Source: Orobanche coerulescens
Taxonomy: Eukaryota; Streptophyta; Magnoliopsida; Lamiales; Orobanchaceae
DNA: 64,000 nucleotides
Direction of reading: 5' to 3'
NCBI GenBank assembly: GCA_033398695.1
Contig: CM065815.1
Coordinates: 10,968,501-11,032,500, forward strand
Made by a program: the position numbers and the translations under genes. The first letter of the stretch is position 1. Every line of letters begins with the position of its first letter. Positions 52,401 through 63,739 of this stretch are shown here, piece by piece. The notes beneath the pieces were generated by a model. That model searched no databases, was not told where the DNA came from, and was given only the letters and a program-made list of their open reading frames with translations.

Positions 52401-54519
52401 TCAAAGGAACAACATAACATATAAATGTTATCACTTGAGTACGACCATTTGTGAACACCATCATAGCATCATAAGCCACCCAGGCTAATACTTATGATCA
52501 TGTATGTATGAGGACTTGGTGAAAAGGGAGGACTCAGCACCATGCTTATGCGAGTCGCTACATTATTCTCTTTAGCATAGGAGGGTGTCATCTCCTAATC
52601 GTGCCAAAGAATAGGCTTAAATCAATGAATATGGCTAAGAAGGATCATTGGAGGGGTCTTTGGCGTCACACATGTTTATGAAAACAAGACGCGGATGACA
52701 TAAATATCATCATCGGTCATGAGCCCTGCTCATGACTCCACCAACGTATTATGGTGTCTTTGATCCAACTAGTTTCTTAGTTCAAATAAAATGATGTCCA
52801 TGACAATACCGTGGTATGTGGATCATCAAATTGTCCAAACTCCGGACTATTAAAGCCTAAATGTGTCAATGTCCCAATACATCTTCTGGTTACACAAACC
52901 GATGCAAGCCGGACCATATTGACTCATGAATATTTTTCCTTTTCACATATCCAATACAAGTGATGCATAAGATTTTATTCTCACAAATCATAATGAGATG
53001 CTATGAGTGATACACTTTGACATATATATCATCGAGTCATAACATGGTTCAATTGTTACGGAACATATGTGACTAGAAAACGCTATTCAGCATTCAACAA
53101 CTTGAGCATTATACCACTCATTGATTGTGATGACCTAGTCATCATAGTCACAATAGATTTATAAACCGAAATCCAAAAATATCGTGTTCCTTGCAAATAG
53201 CTTAATACGCACTCAATTTCGCTTGCAAAATTTTACAAATATGAGCATAGCGAACACTCTAACAACATAGAGATTTTATACCAGATACGATCAAAAATGA
53301 TCTATCATATTGAGTGCATAACATGGCAAGGTTATATACCTAAGGGGCAAAATCATGACACATGCATGGTGTAAAACTACCATGCATACACTCGACCTTC
53401 TTATAAGGGTGCGTATTTTGGGCTTCCCCAAGGAAACTATTTTTCAACATTTGAAAGATGATAGTTTAGCGTACAACGCATACCAAAAATTGCATCATCT
53501 ATGGCAAATTTGGCCCAAAAGAGGTTGAAAAACATGTCATAAGACTACTTTCAAATTAAAGATGGGAACCAAGTTGGTTGGGACAAAAGTTAGCACAATC
53601 GCTAGAAAATAAAATTCCGCGCAGCTTGACCTTTGTTCACTAAAACAACGATAACTCCCTTGTTAGGAAGGCTATGGACGAACGGTCAGATGTTCTGGAA
53701 ACTAGACTTCCGTATCTTTCTATCATAGGTTGTGGTCCACACGGATCATTAAACTCAGATCACAGTGCATGTTTAAATTGGCTGATTTAGTATTTCCCAA
53801 GTTTAGTGAGAAAATAAGGTTGAGGCCATATCCAATGGCATAAGCGTTGATGCAAAAACATGGCAATGACAGCCATAGGTGCGTTTAAACGCAGCAGGTG
53901 TTCGATTTCTTATCTCGACTAATGATCCTTTCGGTAACAGAAACTTGGTAGACTTGCAGAGAAAGTAGGAATATCGGTACAGCTAAGGCTGTTTAAAAAC
54001 CACTGATTCCGTTTGAACTTTCAAAGCATAAACAAATACCAATGAGGATGCGCCTAGTCATGATCAAAGTGTAGACAAAATCCACCAAATTGCATCAAAT
54101 CAACCAAGTATTTTAATTCTCAATTTGCAACTATACGTCATAATAGCCATGTTATGTGGATGCAACGCGGTGCATCATAATTAAGCATTTTGAACCATGA
54201 AACATAATGAATATACCATAACCAACTCATCTTGACCATCCACTAAGATTGACTAAACATGGTCAAATATGTAAGGCACATGCCTTAACAAATACTCAGA
54301 AAAGTATTCGGACCTATAGTCACACGAACTATAATCGAGGTCAACGAATTCATGTATTTACCACAATATGTCATTGCTTTACATGTTAAAATTCATGAGA
54401 ATTACTCGTACATTCTTTCATATATCATATTGCAAGGAGACGATACATGTCTACACCTACATACAAAATTTTATTTTAATAGGATGAAAGATGGAGTTTT
54501 CAAAGTATGGGATTGGGTC

Positions 54520-54800
54520 AAGACCAACGTGGTGGTCGCTCAATTCATCGTGACAAATCCGTCACAAATCGATTTTAACCACGACATATCCGTCGCAATC
54601 GATGTGTGTCCCATATGTACGTCACAAATTCGTGACTAATAATGAACAAGTCATAACTTTACCATTACCGACAATGTTCGTTTTATTTAATTGTTGGTTT
54701 AAAATCGACAAAACGGCTATGTCAAATCGCACCCAAACCGTGGTGTATGCAACAACCACAAATATCGACTTTCAACAATTATCCGTGACTCCCCCAGGAC
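54520..54800. repeat. Segment rich in CGTCACAAAT/GTGACAAAT words
   Basis: At least five copies of the words CGTGACAAAT, CCGTCACAAAT, CGTCACAAATTCGTGAC and variants lie in both orientations. Such motifs occur in the subterminal regions of CACTA elements, but no CACTA terminus is visible, so this is only a resemblance. Confidence 0.3.
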
Positions 54801-54953
54801 CGTCACACAGTTTACTTCGACATACGAGAGTGATACCACCTCTCATAGTCTCATCCACCAAAAAGTAGCGTGGGAAATAAAGAACCCAATTCCCCAATTC
54901 CCAAAAAAAATTCCTAAAAGAGTGAAAAACGGGAACTTTAATAAAATCTTACA

Positions 54954-55063
54954 GGTACTTGGTTCCATATTTGCTTTGATCCTTGAACGGGAGCTTCTCT
55001 CCATATGAGCAACATATTTTCGTGATACTCGGTTCCATATTTACTTTGATCCTTGAACGGGAT
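54954..55063. repeat. Local direct duplication of about 68 bp spacing
   Basis: TACTTGGTTCCATATTTGCT and GATCCTTGAACGGGA at 54956-54993 recur with one or two changes at about 55025-55063. Confidence 0.8.
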
Positions 55064-55619
55064 AATAAATATGGCATCCTGAGCGACGTATTTTCCTTTG
55101 TACAGTAAAACATAAACATAGTAAGATTCATAAGTGTACAAATTAATGAACAAATGAATCATTAATTAGGAAAAGATGGAGAGTTGAGAAACGCCTGGAT
55201 AGGGCTACTGGGCTCGATAATTCATCCAAAAAAGGACTCGAGCGCGGCGATGCAGCAGTTCGGTATTGGATGAGGTCGGATCTCCAAATTTCCTCGTAAA
55301 AATCTGCTTCTGTTCGGCAGTATATTCAGTAATCAATATTATTCAGAATCCGATCTCCACCGTTGAATATACAGATATTTGTGTTGGGAATATTCTGCCA
55401 AAATTTCACACCGATCCGACGGTTAACGAATCGGAAAACATGATTTTGGTACGACTGCGTTGTGCAGAAAATTTACGCGCGGAAATTTTCGTCTCTCGTT
55501 TTTTTTTCTTTCACTGTCGAGAAAGTTAAACTCTTCTTCTTTTCTTTCACTGTTCTTTGGCCTAAAATTTCCCCCTTAATGCACTTTTCCATTGGAAGCC
55601 GTGAGATAATGATGATCTG

Positions 55620-55850
55620 CTAGATGAGGCAGCGGCGTCCGACGCAGATTTGGAGGGTGGCGACGGGGTTCTGGTAGCTGAAGTAGGATGGGCGCCACTC
55701 GACGTCGAGACCGACGATGAGGTTGTGGAGCCTGAAGCGGTGGATGAATCTGATGTCGGAGATCCAGCTGGATACGGTGTCGGAGTCGGTGGTGACGGTT
55801 GTGAGCACGGTGCCGCCGAAGAAGAAGACATCGTATGGCAGATCGTGATT
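55620..55850 (-). pseudogene. Captured Werner-like 3'-5' exonuclease fragment
   Basis: One minus-strand frame reads LPYDVFFFGG..., then DTVSSWISDI, HNLIVGLDVEWRPS and NPVATLQICVGRRCLI, and stops at 55620-55622. This is the start of a plant DEDD 3'-5' exonuclease domain (Werner syndrome-like). The DVEW sequence is exonuclease motif I (Asp-x-Glu). Only about 75 residues remain; motifs II and III are missing, so it cannot be an active nuclease. It lies between the primer site and the body of the non-coding LTR element, GC-rich against an AT-rich background. Capture of a host gene piece is the simplest reading. The other frames over this stretch, rich in Ser/Thr or Arg, are shadows. Confidence 0.65.
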
Positions 55851-56041
55851 CGTACTGTTTTCTCCATTTTCTGCACAAACCAGAGTGAACGCGTTCCGAT
55901 GACCGATCGTCGGTCAGGGAAGGAAGGTGGCGGCTAGGGTTTCTGGAGCTGATTTTTCGTTCGTCTTTTTTTTCTCGGAATTTTTGCAGAAAAAACGGGA
56001 TGGATTTTTCTTGCTCAGTTGGGAACTAGGTGCTGATAACG

Positions 56042-56253
56042 TGTTTCAGGAGAAAGTAAAAGACTGTAAATAGAGTCAATCAATTGTATTCATAATACTG
56101 ATAGAGGGGCCTTTATATAGGCATTACAATGAGAGTCCTTCCATACATAGGATTTCTAGATAAGGTAAGACATCTAATAGGATCCTACTACCTCTGTGGA
56201 AGTGCAACCTTCCATCTATGTATCTACAACCAGGTATTAGGTAAGACACATCA
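56042..56253 (-). repeat. 5' LTR of the non-coding element
   Basis: 212 bp. On the minus strand, the primer-site-like ACGTTATCAGCACC begins right after its end at 56041. A matching sequence, GTGCTGATAACGTGTT, precedes the LTR-like end at 31584. Confidence 0.85.
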
Positions 56254-56270
56254 CTTTAATAATAATTAAG

Positions 56271-56310
<40 letters not shown>

Positions 56311-56456
56311 CGTTTCAACAAGCGATAACGTCAAAAGTTCGACCGCACTGAAGCCAAGAGCTAAGCTCCCCCTAATCTATGTATAAGCTATGGATAAGAG
56401 GACATATTAAGGTTAAAAGAAGATTAAGATTTTAGAGGGAAGAGAGCTAGGGTTCG
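56254..56456. other. Spacer with (TA)n run
   Basis: A (TA)n run of about 18 units (56273-56307) is followed by A/G-rich sequence that may be the leader of the short ORF after it. Confidence 0.5.
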
Positions 56457-56693
56457 ATGATTGAACAGCTAGGTTTTCCTGCTATGACGATGTCGACGAT
56501 CTCTACTACGGCTCCCTCTCAGGGCAAGCCGCCAGACTCGGCCAACGCGACGAAACAGCCTACGCCGGTGAAGATTACCAAAGAAGGTAACGGTGCTACC
56601 GAATTTGAGAAATCGAATAAATTCTCGGTGGCGTCACATGTACGCCAAGGAATATTATTCAAGGACACGGTGATGGGGGTATTGGATAGTTAG
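56457..56693 (+). CDS. Short ORF of unknown function
   Basis: 78 codons from an ATG in a reasonable context. Pro/Thr/Ser-rich at first, then KFSVASHVRQGILFKDTVMG near the end. The FKDTVMG ending resembles the SFKDTLMG-like start of plant LINE ORF1 proteins, so it may be the 5' tip of a LINE cut off by later events. I do not recognise it as a host gene. Confidence 0.25.
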   Translation: MIEQLGFPAMTMSTISTTAPSQGKPPDSANATKQPTPVKITKEGNGATEFEKSNKFSVASHVRQGILFKDTVMGVLDS

Positions 56694-56896
56694 GGTTGTA
56701 TATATCAAAGCATACTTTATGTTTGTATTAATTTCTCGGTCTTTATTTATGAGAATATTTAATTTATTTATATATGCTTTGCATATTTATTCACGCTATG
56801 GTTATGTAAATGTTGTCTAAATTACTTTATATTGTAGATAATGTGGTTTGTCGAGTCACACAGAAGATCACATTATCGATTCCTTATATAGTAATA

Positions 56897-58509
56897 ACTA
56901 GATGTCCTCCCGTGCGATGCACGGCGTAAAATTTAAAATATTTTATTATATTAATAATATGTGATCAAATTTCAATAATATTATAAAATTATTAAAATAT
57001 ATATGAGTCAGTATACACACATATACTATACTATTATTTAATTTAATTTCATTTATAAACTCTTATCATGTGATCTAAGGGCATATGATAGAAAAACCGT
57101 AAATTAATTAAGCACCGGCATTTATTTTTTCATATAGGACAATATGAGTCTTATATCTAATTTTATAAATAAGAAATTAAATTATGTTTATTGTTACCAA
57201 CTTTCATTATAGCCGACCCCAAAACATTTTGGACTAAGGCTCTGATGTTGTTGTTGTTGTTGTATTATCAACTTCTATTAAAAGTATACAACCGATATTC
57301 TTACTAATATAATTTTTTTTATATGATTTGATATTAATGTAATATATTTTACTATTTTATAATAAAAAAAATAATTCTTAAAAATCAAAATAATTGTTAA
57401 AAAGCTACGAAAATAAATTAAAAATATATTTTTCTTCAATATTCTTATATTTTTATATTGAAATATTTTAATCATCTAAATATATTATAATTATATTTAT
57501 ATTACTTTATATATACTATATGGATGTCAAATTAAAGAGCACGAAGTAAGAATTAATTTGATATATTTTTTTCAAAATTAAAATTTATACATAAAAGTTA
57601 TAATTGTTTAAAATATTAGCTTAAAAATAAAAGGAATAAAATGAGAGAAAGTTTTTAATTGGTAGATAGTATATAATGGCATAATCCTCTAACCCCTCCC
57701 AAATTAATATTCATTTTTTTAAGATTTTTAAAAAGAGGATTAACGTGGAGATGACACATGTTTCCTTAAATTATTTTGCGACTTTCTTTTAATATTAAGT
57801 ATAAATATGTAAAAGTTCGATATAAAATATATAAACATGATAGTAATCTATATGATCATTGTATATTTGTAATATTTATATTAATATACTAATATAATTA
57901 CATATCAGTATAGCAAAAGAACGTCATATATTTTTGATAAATATTTAGATTAAAGTCACACATTTTATACTTAATAATATGCCATGAGATCCACAATGAT
58001 ATTAACTCATTAGGCATAGGGTGATAAAGTATATTATTGTGACGTATTTAAATAAAAATATAATCAACTTATTATATTTATTTATATAGTTTTTCTTTTC
58101 ACAAAAAAAAAAAGAATCAATCAAGAAATTATTTTAACTAATAATATATCTTTCTACTGGGAATTGTAAGTCTAACATGTATATAATTCTTTTCCCAAAT
58201 TTTTTTAAAATAAAATAACTCAATAATCTAAAATTATTATAAGAAAGTGAAATTGAAGTAAAAATATTAATCTTGTAAAAGGATAAATTTACTTCAAAGT
58301 AAAAATATTAATAATAAAAAATAGAGTTGAGACGATAAAACTATTAACTTCTAAACATTGTGAGAAAAATAAAAAGAAAAAAGAAAAAAAATTGGTTCCC
58401 CTTAACTCTCTAGGAATTAGTGTATTTTTTAGAAAAAAAAGATAATTAATTCAAAAAATCCACATAAAGACACGTGTCTTGTACAACTCTCTTTTAATAG
58501 TAAAGTAGA
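56897..58509 (-). mobile_element. Non-autonomous Helitron
   Basis: Read on the minus strand it starts TCTACTTTACTATTAAAAG and ends CATCTAGT. About 8 nt before the CTAG terminus is the hairpin CCGTGC-ATC-GCACGG (56910-56924). It lies between A and T with no target duplication, the mark of rolling-circle Helitron insertion. The TACTATTAAAAGAG start is characteristic of plant Helitrons. No Rep/helicase gene is present, so it depends on a partner. The inside is AT-rich and includes a SINE tail. Confidence 0.85.
57211..57263 (+). mobile_element. SINE 3' end with (GTT)n tail
   Basis: AGCCGACCCCAAAACATTTT is followed by GGACTAAGGCTCTGATGTTG and a run of GTT. This resembles the 3' end of widespread plant SINEs that end in TTG repeats. 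The pol III promoter part is missing, so it is a fragment nested in the Helitron. Confidence 0.5.
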
Positions 58510-58542
58510 TTAGTTCACAACCTATATAACATTAGACCGTTA

Positions 58543-59773
58543 TGTGAGATGTTGTAATACATGTTTGAGATTGGTTGGTCTTGACCATTAGCATATATTA
58601 GCATATTCGGTATACGTTGAACAGGATCAAGGTGAGATAGATTCTTCTGTTCTGACTATAAGAAGAACGCACATCTCGGACAATTATTATTTCTTAATTC
58701 TAGTGATTAATATTTAATTATATATATTTAATATTTATTGCTTTGATTTATCATGGGTGAGAGCCACAATGATTGACTCAAAATGCTCGATATTTGGGGC
58801 AATATTATTATTTATATAATAATTAATATTATAAAAATTGTGTCCCGACCAGTCGGGTTGATCATGTCCCTTGAGACACTCGAAAGGATTATTAAATTAA
58901 ACCCTATAGGTGGAATTAATTTTTCGATATAATAATAAAAGTCGAGTGGTATACTCATGTATAACATATTAATTAATTAAAAGCTGTCAGTAGCTTAAAT
59001 TAATTAATGGAAATGGAATATCTTAAACACGGGAAATAATTGATTCAAAAAGGAGCCCAATTTCGTAATTTGGGATTTTGGTAGGAAGTGCAATATCAAC
59101 CTTTTAGTAGACTAAGTTGATATTAATAGAGTCTTCATATTAGGAAGAGTCCTAATATTGGAAAGATGATCTCTATTGGGAGTCCTTACCTTATCATCCT
59201 TAAGGTCCCTAGAGTAGCCCAAAACACCTATAAATAGGAGCATGTGGGTGGCCGATTTTCTTACTTCTTGTAGCAAGAAATTTTTGATTTTTCCTCTCAT
59301 TTTGTGTTTAATTGTGGATCTTGACTTGTGTCTTGGATTCCACAATTTAGCCAACACAATATTTTTCTAAATACATAAATATTCAAGAAAAATAGAGAGA
59401 AAAATTTGTGAGGTATTTCTTGAAGAATTTTCGGCCTATCCCATACTGCAAGTCCAAGATTGATTCAGTAGATTATTACCCACACGATATCCGGATCTTA
59501 GGCGGGATATACTCTAGAAGATCTTAAGGTAGAAATACAATAAGATCAAGGAGGAGTACGAAGGGGAGTTCGATCGACCCAGAAGGAATTTTCTACCACT
59601 TCACTTTAAAGGTATGAATTACCAATTTCTAATGCGTAAATACATACATTTAAATTGTTAATTAATCTATTTAATTAATTAATTGACAAGCCTAAATAGA
59701 TCCGCTATTTATGTTGGTTAGTTTATTAAACCTTTTATTCCATCTCGCTTCTGCTGCATTTTATACTCCAACA
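58543..59773 (+). repeat. 5' LTR of a copia-like element
   Basis: The right edge ends ACTCCAACA directly before a primer site. A TATA box, CCTATAAATAG, at about 59227-59237 fits a U3/R boundary. The left edge is not certain; TGTGAG at 58543 or TGTAATAC at 58553 are possible. No matching 3' LTR is in the window. Confidence 0.55.
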
Positions 59774-59774
59774 A

Positions 59775-59790
59775 TTGGTATCGGAGTCGG
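59775..59790 (+). other. Primer binding site, initiator Met-tRNA type
   Basis: TTGGTATCGGAGTCGG agrees with TGGTATCAGAGC at all but two positions and is placed right after the LTR end. Confidence 0.75.
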
Positions 59791-60524
59791 TCTTTAGGTT
59801 ATGTTCAATTTAATTAATTTGTGATTAAGTTGCTAGCAATTTAAATATTCATATGGTATGATGTTTGGAATATTTTTGCTAGAAATTATCTTGCAGGTGA
59901 ATATGGTCCAATTATCATGGCTATGTGGTTTTTTTTATTTACGCGTTTTGGTAATTTGGCCCCGTTTTGAGGCATGTATAAAGTTTTTCTCGTGAGAAAA
60001 TCCACGGGCAGAATAGGATTTATTTTTCCTTGTAATTTTTATTGTAAATTCGATGTATTTTATTTGGTGTAAAATTTGTAATCGAATTGGAATACACAAA
60101 GTACTGAAGGAAAAAAAAGTCCAGCGCGAAAAGGAGCCCTGATCGGACGAACCGACCGAGACGAGCTTGCTGCCGATTGGGACTCGGCCAGCTTGCTGTC
60201 TCGGCCGAATCTGGCCTGCCGCGCTCGGCAGCAGTAGGGTGCCGGGCAGCGGGTCGGGTTTTGTCCGGGCAGGTTCGTTCGGTGTATGGTCCTATTCGTT
60301 TATCCGCCGTTCGTTGCGTCCGTTGGAGCACAATAATTTTAATTTGGATATTTCTTGTGCAATTAATTTTGCATGGAAGAAAATTTCTAAATTTCGCATT
60401 TTTGTGCCCCAACCGGGAGGAGGTGACGAGATGCTTGAAGCAGTGGGAGCAAAAGAGCCGAGGATTTTCTCGTTATTCAAAACGAGGAATAAAAGCCATG
60501 ATAATTAGATTTGATTATCCATTT
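59791..60524 (+). other. Interior stub of the copia-like element
   Basis: AT-rich at first, then a GC-rich block (60110-60300) with repeated CTCGGC/GCCGAG words and no clear gag frame. It stops where the MULE end begins, so the MULE seems to have inserted here or replaced the rest. Confidence 0.4.
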
Positions 60525-61069
60525 TTGGCAAAATAGCTCTACTAGGGACTCAAGTTTGTCATTTTTATCACTTAAGGGACTAAAGTTTGAAGTGTTTCAA
60601 ATAAGGGACTCAAGTTACAAATGTTTAGCCCGTTAGGGACCCGTTAAATTCGTCCCGTTAAGTTTTAACGGACGTTTTAACGGACTGATATTTGAGGGAT
60701 TTTTTGACACATGGCAGTTTATGATTCATTAATTGAATCCCTACCGGCTCTTCTCCTTCCTTTCGATTCTTCTTACTGCGAGTTATACCTTGCGACTCTG
60801 CTCCTTGGGAAACAGAAGTGTTCGGCCTTGCGATTTGAAGTTCACGGCGATCTGAAGTTCACGGCGATCTGAAGTTCTCGGCTTTAACCACCGTACGAAG
60901 TGTAGCTTGTTTCATGCTTGTCTTGCGATTCCAAGAACATTTAGGGCTTTTGCGATTCCAGGTAAGTTATTCACTTTTGTTCCCTTGTTTTCCAAAAAAA
61001 GAGTAGGGTTTTCTTCATACATTTGTTGATTAGTATTTATTGAATTGTAATTAATGTTTGTAGGCTATA

Positions 61070-63739
61070 ATGGATAGTGTTATTACACTAGAAATACACC
61101 ATGGTGGTACTTTTCTTTGATACATATGTTACTTTAACAAATTGCAAAAGACTTATAATGGTGGGGAAATTAAAATAATCAGCAATGTAGATGTGGACCT
61201 AGTTAGTTACTTTGAGGTGCTAGGGTATGTTAAAGAGTTGGGTTATACTGGTATATGCAAGTTGCACTTCAAATCACCTTCGAAGCCAATGGAATCAGGG
61301 TTGATGTTACTTCATAGTGATGACCAGATCCCCACATTATTAGGAGAGGCTAAAGATGGAAACAAAATAAATATATATGTTGAGCAATGTGGATGAACCA
61401 GTGGAATTTGATAATAATGTAGAACAAGAAGGCACTGAAGATGATTTGGAATTGGACTTTGATAATATGAGTGATGTAAACAGCATGGAGCATTGCTCTG
61501 ATGATGATGATAATGATGAGTTAAATGAAATAAGGAAGAGAATGTTAGCTTTGAAAAAAGGGTTGGAATCTGAAAACTTAAATACTTTAAATGAAGAATA
61601 CATTGTTCCCAATGATGTGGAAAACCCAATTGAGGAACCAGATGGTGGTGAAATAGAGGTTCATAGTGAAATAGGTGAGGATGTTGAGGTGATGGGTATG
61701 AGTCCGAACCTCTTGGTTCAAGTGACTATGATACTCGGACTAGCGGTGAGGATGAGGCGGTAAGTAAGAAGCCTAAAGTGACTTACCCAACATTTAACCC
61801 TAAATGTGAGATGCATAAGATTAAGTTTGAATAGGGTATGAGGTTTAGTAATCATAAACATCTCAAAGAAGCTATAAGAAGTAATGCAATAGCCAAGGGT
61901 TTGGCAATTAAATATGCAACAAACAAGCCAAAGAAGCTCCAAGCTATTTGCAAGGAAGGGTGCCCATGGTACTTATATGCTAGTTGGATGAAAAATGAAA
62001 AATCTTTTCAGATTAAAACCCTTAATGATGATCATAGATGTTGTAGAGAGGCTAAGGTTAGAATGGCTACTTCAAAATGGTTGGCTGAGATGTATGGGGA
62101 TAAGATTAGGGCTAACCCTACATGGAAGTCTAAAGATTTCAAGAAGGATGTGAATGACAAGTACAAGGTCACTGTAACTAGATTACAGTGTTATAGAGCC
62201 AAGAAAAAAGCATTGTGTGAGGTTCAAAAAGGGCTAGTTGAACATTACAGCTACTTGAGGAGCTATGGTAGGGAGATTTTAAAATCAGATGGGAGGAATA
62301 CTGTGAGGTTCAGTGTGTTCAGGCAGGGGATAGATGGAGCAGCCACATTTAAAAGGATGTACATAAGTTTTTATGCACTGAAGAAGGGCTGGAAAGATGC
62401 ATGTAGACCAATGTTAGGCTTGGATGGATCATTTCTTAAATCCTATTGCTGTGGAGAGATACTATCAGCTGTTGGTAAAGATGCCAACAATCAGATGTTT
62501 CCTGTGGCCTGGGCAGTAGTTGAGGTGGAATGCACAGATTCATGGAGTTGGTTTCTGGAAATTCTCAAAGAAGACTTAGACTTGAAGCATGAAGGAAGTG
62601 GTCTAACATTAATTACTGGTAATCATTAATTATTTTAATTGCTTTGTAATTAACTTAAATTTGTATTTTTAACTGCCAATTTTTTATTGAACTGGTTTTT
62701 TATATTCGTAGATCAGCAAAAGGGCCTTGAGGTTGCAATTGCTAATCTATTGCCTAATGCTGAGCATAGATGTTGTGCTAGGCATATCTATTCAAACCTA
62801 AGAAAGTTATACACTGGTAATTGCTTAGATGCTTACTAAATATTAATCACTTGTTTGCACTGGTAATTACTAATCAACCACTTGTTCTGATTGCAGGATC
62901 TGAGCTAAGAAACCTTTTCTAGATCGCAGAAAGAGCTCAACTCCTGAAGAATTTGAGACTGTCATGAGGGATATAAGGGTTCTCAATGCTGGTGCTCATG
63001 AGTGGCTAAGGAGACATAATCCAAAATTGTGGTGCAGAGGTTTTTTCTCTGTCTTTTCTAAATGTGAGTCTGTTGACAACAATTTATGTGAGTGTTTCAA
63101 TGGGACTATTGTAGATGCTAGGTATAAACCCATAATTGACATGTTAGAGGATATTAGGAATGGGGTTAAGGAAAGACTTGAGAGGAGAAGAAAGGTTGTA
63201 GAGAAATGGCAAGGTGAGTATTGTCCTAGGATACTTACTAGACTGGAAAAAAATATTGATGAGCATAGGTGTTTTTGTACAACATATACTACAAGTTTGA
63301 GGTCAGAATGGGGTTAGATGGTTATGTAGTGGACACCCAGGCTAAGTCATGTAGCTGTAGGATGTGGGAGTTAAGTGGAATTCCCTGCAGCCATGCTGTT
63401 AGTGCAATATATTACCTCAATGATGACCCTAGGAAATATATTGATTCAAGCTTGAAGGTGGATAAGTGCAAACAAGCTTATGGAGAGTGTATGAGCAGTA
63501 TGAATGGGAGGAATTTGTGGCCAAGGGATGAAACTGATCCTATAAGGCAACCACCAAAAAGAAGGATGCCTGGTAGGCCTCAAAAAGCCAGAAGGAAGGG
63601 TTTGAATGAGGAGACTAGGAAGGTGGGTTCAACTGTGAAGTTAATTGAGAAAGGGAGAGAAGTGCATTGCACCAATTGCAAGCAATTGGGGCATAACAAA
63701 AGAAGCTGCAAAGCGGTCGATTCAAGGAGAGCAGTATAA
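61070..63739 (+). pseudogene. MULE (MuDR) transposase, several lesions
   Basis: Starts MDSVITLEIHHGGTF, the usual plant MULE N-terminus, then a PB1-like region and an acidic stretch (about 61400-61520). A MuDR N-terminal zinc-binding part follows (KKLQAICKEGCPWYLYASW, about 61930-61990). The DDE core shows Asp in MLGLDGSFLK (about 62410-62440) and in the TDQQKGL junction. A SWIM finger (CSCRMWELSGIPCSHAVSA, about 63350-63405) and a CCHC knuckle (CTNCKQLGHNKRSC) end it. Introns at 62619-62711 and 62817-62896 have good sites. Lesions are in-frame stops at 61118-61120, 61832-61834 and after RNLF (about 62921), and frame changes near 61390, 61720, 62930 and 63300. It is inactive. Confidence 0.9.

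Larger units (their letters stand above)
49282..56253 (-). mobile_element. Non-coding LTR retroelement (LARD-like)
   Basis: Flanked by direct repeats 49282-49494 and 56042-56253, which on the minus strand start TGATGTGTCTTACC and end TCCTGAAACA (TG...CA). Read on the minus strand, ACGTTATCAGCACC follows the LTR at 56042 as a likely primer site. A TATATAAAG box lies in each LTR on the same strand, supporting this orientation. Over 6.5 kb there is no gag or pol frame; the body is full of words such as CTCCCCCTGATGA and AAAACCCAATGGTAAAAAC. Near the 5' end it carries an exonuclease-like host fragment. The flanks show no target duplication, perhaps because the left edge is in a (TA)n tract. Confidence 0.7.

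Noticed and set aside
55562..55937. Ser/Thr-rich, Arg-rich and acidic frames overlapping the exonuclease fragment
   Set aside because: They are other-frame readings of the same GC-rich 230 bp; only the minus frame with DVEW and NPVATLQ matches a family.
61312..61629. Minus-strand His/Ser-rich frames opposite the MULE gene
   Set aside because: They mirror the acidic Asp/Glu stretch of the MULE transposase on the plus strand.
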